Of a stretch of DNA of 64,000 bases, positions 57,415 through 64,000 are shown one piece after another (the first letter of the stretch is position 1; each line of letters begins with the position of its first letter). A program made the translations under genes and the position numbers. Location of the stretch: NCBI GenBank assembly GCA_033725935.1, contig MU867064.1:744001-808000 (forward strand), given 5' to 3'. The notes beneath the pieces were generated by a model, which searched no databases, was not told the DNA's origin, and saw only the letters and a program-made list of their open reading frames with translations. The DNA is from Cladorrhinum sp. PSN259. Its lineage: Eukaryota; Ascomycota; Sordariomycetes; Sordariales; Podosporaceae.

Positions 57415-58236
57415 TTGGGCACACTTACACGCAGCTTACACCCATCAACCTTCCCCAGGTTTTGCTCAAATGCGAGACATGCTTAAACTCGACTTATCAG
57501 ATCCCACTAATTCTGCACCCAGGACTGCACATGCATGTTCTGGAATTATATGCACCGCCATTCTGGAATTTGACTGGCGATTCCGCGCGTCAGATGCCTG
57601 ATGAAATGACGAATTGTCAGTCACTTGTGGCATTAACTACAGGAATGACTGACAAGGACAGACAGGCCAGTGCAAAAAAATGGAATAAATTTGGAGAGGC
57701 AGCCTACGCGGCCCTTCGACTCACCTCGAACAATGTGGGGTTCACGACCGGATCTCCGACATCACCGAGCGCCGATCGAATAGAACTATTAGCTTGACCA
57801 GGACGCTGGGAGCCAGGCTGTAATACCATCGCTGTGATAGTTTCCGAGCACCGAGCTGCTGTATAACTGTATGAATTCAGTTGCTGTTCTTTTAACTGTG
57901 TTAGCCATTCTCTTTGACGACGCATCTCCGTTGCCCCCCTCTGGACTTCTCATCGGTATCAAGAGACCTAACTATTTTAGCTACCTACTAGTAATCATTT
58001 GTGTATATACAACTCGGCTGCATATTATCACGAGCAAAATTTATGCTCAACTATGTACTTATCTACCTACTGGTGATTGGTATATATATCTCCCAAAAAC
58101 GCCTTGTGCTCCACTATTGGACGGAGTATGCAACATTACTTTTAAATCCCACAGCCTTTTTCATCACACCTCGTCAACATCATCATCATCAATCACCCTA
58201 CTATTCGACGTATCCCTCAACTCAGCCAAACCTCGT

Positions 58237-60396
58237 TTATGACGAACTTATCCCTTCCTTTTGCTCAAGTTTTCTCTCAGCCTCTTCAGCCCTCTTATTG
58301 GCCGCCGCAACCTCCTGTTGCAACTGTTTGATGTACTCAATCGCCATCTCGACCGTGCTGGCCTTACTGTTGGGCACGGCCCCGCCCTTGTCCTTGTCCT
58401 TCTCCTCCTTGTCTTTTCTGTCGCTGCCTTCCCCTTCGCTGTCCTTCGCTTGCTTGGGAAGTAGTGTGGCGATTTCTTGCAGCGCCGAGTTGATCCGATT
58501 TCTCCGGCCTTGTTCGGCAATCTTATGAGACGTGCGCTTGCTTGTGAGATTTGTAGACAACTCAGATGGATAAGTAACACCAGGAACCGTGTTGCCTTCT
58601 AGAATTCGCTGGTAATTCGACTTGGTGGCAAGGAGGAGCGAGGTAGTCTCCTCTACATCAGCCCCACCAGGCAGCAATGGCTTGATACTGGGAGAAATCC
58701 TGGGTCTTAGAGCAGGAGAGACCGGCACAGAGCCGAAACTCCCGCGTTTTGAGCTTCCTCGCGGAAGCAGTTGTGGTGTCTTCCTGCTCCCATGACCTGG
58801 TCCTGGTACCAAACGTGGACTTTGTGTCGTTGGTACCATGGTCGAGGCAGTCCCAGCAAGCTTAGGGGAGGGGAGAGGGGCGAGCGCTGGAGTTTTGGAA
58901 GATTTCCCATCTAGTGCCGACTGTTTAGGTGTAGGTATTTCCTTTGGTTTGTCACGACTCGGCGCGGCAGTGCGGTTAGAAAAGTTTGCAGACTCTGGAA
59001 GTTCGAACACTTCGATGTGCTCGGTATCGATCACCTCCTGGCCACCAGCCCTGGCGCCAGTGTTCTGAGTACTTGGAGAGCTCAATTTCATCAGCGAGGC
59101 CGGAGTTGCAGGCGATGCAATACCGGCCCTAGTGGGTTGGAGGTTGAGACTTCCTCCCCCACCCTGAGGGGCGATATAGGGGGATGGTTTTGCAGATTTC
59201 GGTTTTGGAACAGGAGGCGGCGGCATCTCAACAGGGGAAACTACATCATTCAAGGCTTCAGGGGATATTGAGCCGTTCTCGGAATCGGTGGGTCCTGTTG
59301 TCGTTGACGCCGACGATGTGTGCATCATTGCTGTGGGCAACTGCTGGTAATCTTGGCTTTGCTCGGCACTTCCCATCAACTCATTCAGCGCTTGCGCATT
59401 CAGGCTCGGAGTAGTCGCCGTTCGCTTTCTTAAGGGCTTTGAAATGGGTGACTGCTTAACACCCGTTTTGGCTCTGGCCTTTGCAGCATTCTTGCGAGTC
59501 TTCTTGGGCATATCACCGGTCGCCAAGTTTGGCACAACGGGAGGCAGACTCGAATCCAGGTCCATGTCCACAGGAGAGGATGCTGCCATGGAACTATGCC
59601 TCCGTTCGAAACCAGCCAGAGGGTCAGCCTGAGCATGCAGCGCAGGTGATGTTAATGGGCTAAAATATGCCCCTGGCACTGTGAACTGGGAGTTGACAGG
59701 AAAGTGTGTATCTAATGGCGTCACTGCCGGCGATACCAATGGTGTAAACGACATCTGAAGACTGTCAGCAAACCTGCTGCTTGATCCAGGGTATGGACTT
59801 TGACAGACATCTGGTTGCTCCTTCGCCCTCTGATAGCGGTAGTCAACAGCTTGATGCTGTGGCTGCTGCTGCTGCTGCTGCTGTGGTTCGTGCACATTGT
59901 GTTGGGCATAAAAGGGGTTGGTTCCTGGTGGAAGTTCCAAGCTTTGAGGCGTAGGTGGAATAATCCGAGTCTGTTGACGTGCAAAGAAAGCAGCCTGCTC
60001 CTCGAGTTGGTGCTGTTGTGCCTGGAGCTTTTGCTGTTGCAGAAAATGGATTTGCGCATCTATACTATTAACGATGGCCTCGCTTGGGGTGGGAGGTTGC
60101 ATCATGGTCGCTGGAATGGACTGATAGGACGCAGTTGTTGTTATGGCCGGAACTTGTTGTTGCATGGCTGGCAACGCTGGTGAGAGAAGCATAGGAACAT
60201 CGGTGCCAGTCATGGGGGTGTCCAGCTGGTGGGCGCTAGTAGAAGACTGGAAGCCATGAAAGTCATAGTTGATGCTGTCGGGCATGTTCCCCATCGCTGA
60301 AATATCCAAGAAATGCTGGAAATCATCGTCGGTTGCGCTGTGGACGGCATGATCCGTGACAGTCCACCCAGAGGAGTCCATGCTGCCGTGTACCAC
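58237..60396 (-). CDS. nuc-1: bHLH transcription factor, Pho4/NUC-1-like (phosphorus acquisition control)
   Basis: Single exon, 719 residues (714 if the second Met at 60381 is used). The bHLH lies near the C-terminus. The basic region begins at about 618, TSHKIAEQGRRNRINSALQE, and has the His-Glu-Arg spacing (H-x3-E-x3-R) of class B factors that bind CACGTG. The loop is long and charged (DRKDKEEKDKDKGG), and helix 2 runs into a leucine/Glu-rich extension (EMAIEYIKQLQQEVAAANKR). The rest is disordered, with Gln runs near 170-180 and many Ser/Pro sites that suit phosphorylation by a Pho85-type kinase. The basic region and C-terminal position match NUC-1 of Neurospora and PalcA of Aspergillus, which switch on phosphatases and phosphate transporters when phosphate is scarce. 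Orthology is likely, not proven. Confidence 0.82.
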   Translation of the reverse strand: MVHGSMDSSGWTVTDHAVHSATDDDFQHFLDISAMGNMPDSINYDFHGFQSSTSAHQLDTPMTGTDVPMLLSPALPAMQQQVPAITTTASYQSIPATMMQPPTPSEAIVNSIDAQIHFLQQQKLQAQQHQLEEQAAFFARQQTRIIPPTPQSLELPPGTNPFYAQHNVHEPQQQQQQQPQHQAVDYRYQRAKEQPDVCQSPYPGSSSRFADSLQMSFTPLVSPAVTPLDTHFPVNSQFTVPGAYFSPLTSPALHAQADPLAGFERRHSSMAASSPVDMDLDSSLPPVVPNLATGDMPKKTRKNAAKARAKTGVKQSPISKPLRKRTATTPSLNAQALNELMGSAEQSQDYQQLPTAMMHTSSASTTTGPTDSENGSISPEALNDVVSPVEMPPPPVPKPKSAKPSPYIAPQGGGGSLNLQPTRAGIASPATPASLMKLSSPSTQNTGARAGGQEVIDTEHIEVFELPESANFSNRTAAPSRDKPKEIPTPKQSALDGKSSKTPALAPLPSPKLAGTASTMVPTTQSPRLVPGPGHGSRKTPQLLPRGSSKRGSFGSVPVSPALRPRISPSIKPLLPGGADVEETTSLLLATKSNYQRILEGNTVPGVTYPSELSTNLTSKRTSHKIAEQGRRNRINSALQEIATLLPKQAKDSEGEGSDRKDKEEKDKDKGGAVPNSKASTVEMAIEYIKQLQQEVAAANKRAEEAERKLEQKEGISSS

Positions 60397-62528
60397 CTAT
60401 CTGCCACTGCGTCGGCGGGAACTGTGAGACACTAACCCCGCGGCCGATATAGTTCCGTCTCTGTCTCTGTCTCTGACTTGTTTTTTCGGCCTGGGCGAGC
60501 AATGAAAATTCGACCCGAGTATTGCAAAATGAAATGAGTGGTTCCTGATTACTCCCAGCACCAGCTCAATCCATGAATCGATGGTCGATCGATCTTAAAA
60601 TCGTTCTCGTACACGCCTAGCCGGGGCGCGAATTCGATGCGAGGAGGCGCTGGTGGACGTGGTAGATGTGGCTCCCCGAAAGTATCGAGGCGTCGTGGAC
60701 CGCCGTGCGTGGCAAGCGACGTTAAACAACAGACTTTCGGTGTTGCGGCTCCATGAGGAGGATGGGACCTTGCGGTGGGGTGGGGGAGGATTGAAATGGA
60801 AATCAAGTCCCCGTGTGGCCCGTGTGGCCCAGCGCACACACCTTGTCAAGGCCCCACGATTCCGTGGGCACCCGAAACCTCTTCCGGTAGCTGTTCCCCA
60901 CAGAGTTCTCCTAGCAAGTAAAACTGTCAGGTAATTGTTAGGTACCAAACTCACCTCATCCAGGCCTCACCTGGGCGGCCAAGCTCTGAACCCGGGGTTT
61001 TGGCAGTAGTTGGTATGGTTGCTAGTCAGATGTATCGAACAATGCTATGCGAACCCTTGACCAGTGCACCGGACTCAAGATACTCAGCACAAAAACCCGC
61101 GGGTAAAACCTTTCAATTGCTGACCCTGGTCTTTCTTGGAGAATCTGAGGTTTGAGCCTCCGACTTTGACTACTTAAGTACCTACCTAATGTAGCACCTA
61201 GAAAGGCTTGGAACAGTCGGATGTTCCATCCTGATATGCAGGTGATTTTGACGAGAGCACATGGAAGCCACAATAGGCTCCACAGTAGGCTCGTCGATCC
61301 CGAGGCACTTCGGTTGATATCTCTCTATCGTCCCTTCTGTTTCTTCTGTTTTGTGTTCTTTTTGGCCAGAATTCTTGTGCATAAATTAAGGTATTCCAAG
61401 TTGCAGCTGTCACCTGCGCAGTGCACATGCAGCATTCCGGGTTGTCCCTTGGTGGTTAGAGCTCCATCGCATCTTGACAGTTGAGAACCCCACAGCTTGC
61501 AAATCATTCTGCTGTGGGAGTGGGGGAGCATTGAAGAGACAGAAGCATGCAGCCTGCATCTCCACGCAGGAGACCGGGATGCTAGACGGGAACTCCATTC
61601 TTTGTCACTTTCTTCACCGGCAGCATAACTGAGGTGCTATATGGATGGAATATGTGGAATTTGAAAGAGACATAACGCCAACCCCACACCTCATGACAAG
61701 ACGCCATCACCGTTCTGGTGACCGAAACCCATTTCCTCTTCTGAATAGGGAAGAGTGGCTTGCTTCCATTGACCGACATCGAGTTCTTTCTTGTCCAATT
61801 CGAAAGCTCAACAACCTTGATTGGTGGGGGCGTTCCGGGTTCAGCCGAGTCTGGTGGCGGTTACAACCCCCACGGCAGTATGCACTAGTACGTAAATGCT
61901 GAGCCCGTCACAGCAATCTTGAAGTGGGATAGGCGGGAACAGGAGTAATCTGTAAGTTTGATGGCTTGATATATTTTCACCACCTCAACAGACACTGGCC
62001 GAGGAGGTTAGATGTTTTACACTACTTGCTATGACGCACCTCTGCATCTCTCTGCCCCTTCCGCCCATAAGCAAGCTTCGAACTCCCCTCACCTAACCAC
62101 ACTTCCATCTAACTTGCTCTGCTTTTCCACGCTCACAAGGATATAAATAGAGAAATGAAGCACGATATGATAGAATATTAAGACCAAACCCGGGTCGCCA
62201 TGCAATGCTAGCAGTGCTGGTATAAAACTGAGAACCAAAAATGTGCATGTTGATGCGAATGTTTGTACAAAACGAGAGAACAAAAACGAGGATTTGAATA
62301 TATGCACAAGTAGAAAAAAGAAAAAGAGAAAAACACCGGTGTTCTTTTGATGCGCCGGAAACATGCGATAACTGAGCAGAGCCGAGTAATCGGGGGTATA
62401 TAGCGAGAGGCATTGGCCATTCATGAAAGTCGTGAGAACAGTCATGACCAAAGGAGTGGACGTCTGCGAGACAAGTAACGCCAAACTAGGAGGCGGAGAA
62501 ATGAACGAATACTTTGACTGCCCGTTCT
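60397..62528. other. Intergenic region, about 2.1 kb
   Basis: Promoter/leader of the bHLH gene (with a CTGTCT repeat near 60455-60475) and 3' flank of the kelch-like gene. A TTAAGTACCTACCTAATG stretch at about 61173-61190 resembles the spacer motif at 49.75 kb. No gene or tRNA supported. Confidence 0.55.
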
Positions 62529-64000
62529 TTAGCTTGGGCCAAGGTTGAGCCAGCTCATATCATCGCGGACGGGAGACGGCTGTTTACGCAAAGGCGCCGG
62601 GTATTCGGAAGCTGGCGTGACCTTGGAGTTTTGAGGAACCGGAGGGGCAAGAGCTGTCGAGTAGATATTTGTAGTGTATGAGACTTGAGATCTGTCGCTG
62701 CCCCATTGTGATCTATCGCTACCCCAGGGCTTGTTAGATGATGTCGGGTCCCATGCCTCGTGGACCGACTCCGGGATCCCGCTGGAGTAGAAGGAGCCCT
62801 CGCTCACGGCACTCACGGCACTGACAGGTCGATTCGCCGTTTCGATCTGGGCGCTCATCCCCTGGTTGAATTTATTTTCGCCGGGATACACGGCAACAGT
62901 TGGACTGCCCGAGTTCACACGGCTGAATGACAGGCGTGGTTCATTTATCTGGAGCCGAGGAACTGTGACGCTGTCCTGGGTCATTCGGTGATGCTGATCG
63001 CTGTAGTTGGAACTACGTTCCGAGTGAAGGGTAGTCCGTTGAGAGTTGTTCTGGGCGTTGGCATTGCTGTTTCCGCTACCGAACCCGAGGAAGTTCAGGG
63101 CAGAGCCGCCCGACCAGTACCGGTTCCAGCCAGAACTACGCCGAGTCTCACTATCTGGCTGATTGGCGCCTGGGTTCAGGTTCCTTGGCCGCGGCTCTGT
63201 TGTTCCAGCCGCGAATGCGACACCCTTTTCGTCTCTCGATGAAGGAGCTTGCTGAGTAGCATCTGAAACTATGGGCTTGCTAATTGTGCTCTTAAATGCC
63301 TTGAAGACGCTGTCGCCCGAATCGCGCCTGCTACCGCTGCTCGACATTCGGCCGAGCGCCGGGAGCTTAGGCTTACTCTCACGGCCCATTAGGATTGCGA
63401 GGGATGAAAAGGAGCTCTTCGAGTCTTGGTGCTGGTGTCCACGGAATCCTCCTGCCGCACCTGGGCCGTAAGGTAACGTATCCCTACTGTAGCCAACGCC
63501 ATCCTTTTCGGTAGAAGAAGCACCGCTTGCCCTCCTTACATGTCCGGCCTCAGTGTGTGCTTGTTGCCTCCGCCGCTTGCGCATGCAGAAGTATAGAAGG
63601 CCCAATATAAGCGCAAGACCAAACACAGATCCTAAAACAGCGCCCAGAATGGTGTTGACTCCTGGTCCCGAGTGGCTGCTTCCGGCTATTTCCGCGGCAG
63701 TTCCACTTGGGGTCTCGGTAGCTGCAACAACAACATCGGTGGTGGTCGCTGCGGCTGTGCTGGATGTCGGAAGTGTGGTTGACGTTGAGGTAGCAGTTGA
63801 AGTTTCCGAGGTGGACGTGGATGATGTGTCAACAGACAAGATTTTTACTGGAGCAAGCATGGCAGTCGCATTGAGCCAGGTGTTTTCCTTCGCATCGAAG
63901 AGGGATATAACGTTTTGATCATTTCCGCCTGCAAGAACAATCATGCCATCTTCTCCCTGGGCAATAGCATAGTTGGTTCGTGTTGTGGTCGGAGCCAATG
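62529..64000 (-). CDS. Kelch-like membrane protein, C-terminal part (cut by window edge)
   Basis: Partial: the frame runs off the right edge, so the start is missing. About 490 residues are visible. The first ~40 residues look like the end of a kelch propeller (MIVLAGGNDQNVISLFDAKENTW). A Thr/Ser-rich stalk follows (about 55-95), then one membrane segment (TILGAVLGSVFGLALILGLLYFC trimmed: ILGAVLGSVFGLALILGLL) followed by basic residues RKRRRQ. The last ~340 residues are a cytosolic, Ser-rich, disordered tail. This layout suggests an N-out, C-in type I surface protein with an extracellular propeller, a class present in many filamentous fungi and sometimes misnamed as splicing factor CLF1. Function unknown. 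The 3' end is at 62529. Confidence 0.8.
   Translation of the reverse strand, partial: LAPTTTRTNYAIAQGEDGMIVLAGGNDQNVISLFDAKENTWLNATAMLAPVKILSVDTSSTSTSETSTATSTSTTLPTSSTAAATTTDVVVAATETPSGTAAEIAGSSHSGPGVNTILGAVLGSVFGLALILGLLYFCMRKRRRQQAHTEAGHVRRASGASSTEKDGVGYSRDTLPYGPGAAGGFRGHQHQDSKSSFSSLAILMGRESKPKLPALGRMSSSGSRRDSGDSVFKAFKSTISKPIVSDATQQAPSSRDEKGVAFAAGTTEPRPRNLNPGANQPDSETRRSSGWNRYWSGGSALNFLGFGSGNSNANAQNNSQRTTLHSERSSNYSDQHHRMTQDSVTVPRLQINEPRLSFSRVNSGSPTVAVYPGENKFNQGMSAQIETANRPVSAVSAVSEGSFYSSGIPESVHEAWDPTSSNKPWGSDRSQWGSDRSQVSYTTNIYSTALAPPVPQNSKVTPASEYPAPLRKQPSPVRDDMSWLNLGPS

Larger units (their letters stand above)
57077..58236. other. Intergenic region between sHSP and bHLH genes
   Basis: Promoter of the sHSP gene on the left and 3' flank of the bHLH gene on the right. 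Short motif-free frames only. Confidence 0.6.

Noticed and set aside
61435..61510. GGTGGTTAGAGCTCC resembling a tRNA D-arm
   Set aside because: No matching B box and no cloverleaf stems downstream.
1..64000. CRISPR arrays, rRNA genes, telomere repeats, intact transposons
   Set aside because: Looked for and not seen; the only repeats are microsatellites and the degenerate cluster at 25.9-26.3 kb.

Overview
This window is nuclear DNA of a filamentous ascomycete (Pezizomycotina, probably Sordariomycetes). The genes have short introns of about 50-130 bp with GT/AG ends and CTRAY-like branch sites, and they lie on both strands separated by long non-coding gaps. Most products are typical fungal proteins: a class IV chitin synthase, an SKT5-type chitin synthase activator, a Reg1/Hex2 phosphatase regulator, an HIS1 histidine enzyme and a Pho4/NUC-1-like bHLH factor. 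There are no bacterial-type operons, rRNA genes, tRNA genes or CRISPR arrays that I can support. The class-level assignment is inference from protein style only.

Layout from left to right. 2.0-3.9 kb: reg1/hex2, glucose repression regulator of PP1 (+). 5.0-5.9 kb: PRE2, the chymotrypsin-like beta5 proteasome subunit (+), tail to tail with QRI7, the mitochondrial t6A synthase (6.2-7.7 kb, -). 8.2-11.8 kb: a large type II membrane protein of unknown function (-). 13.4-13.6 kb: a 57-residue Cys-rich protein with one intron (-). 17.1-18.5 kb: MNN10-type mannosyltransferase (+). 20.9-22.0 kb: secreted GH16 glucanase (+). 22.6-24.1 kb: coiled-coil protein of unknown function (-). 24.3-25.2 kb: acyl-protein thioesterase-like hydrolase (-). 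25.2-30.1 kb: gene-poor stretch with a degenerate repeat cluster and a multi-exon gene relic carrying an in-frame stop. 30.2-32.4 kb: acidic and His-rich WD40 protein (-). 34.7-38.4 kb: class IV chitin synthase (-). 43.4-45.8 kb: SKT5-like chitin synthase activator (+). 47.0-49.0 kb: GPH/SUT-type sugar transporter (-). 50.4-51.6 kb: HIS1 (+). 52.5-55.0 kb: SRC1/HEH-type inner nuclear membrane protein (-). 55.8-57.1 kb: small heat shock protein with a very long Gly/His-rich N-terminus (-). 58.2-60.4 kb: bHLH factor (-). 62.5 kb to the right edge: C-terminal part of a kelch-like membrane protein (-).

Two functional themes stand out. Cell wall: the catalytic chitin synthase and its activator are transcribed divergently from one 4.9 kb intergenic region, and a Golgi mannosyltransferase and a GH16 glucanase lie on the same window. 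Nutrient and stress control: a glucose repression regulator, a phosphate-type bHLH factor, a sugar transporter, and two genes (Cys-rich peptide, sHSP) with TATA boxes and AGGGG/CCCCT stress-type motifs. I see no obvious novel multi-gene system. The best leads are the chitin synthase/activator pair, the alternative 3' splice sites in the SRC1-like gene that would switch between membrane topologies, the repeat cluster at 25.9-26.3 kb, and the gene relic at 27.8-29.0 kb.
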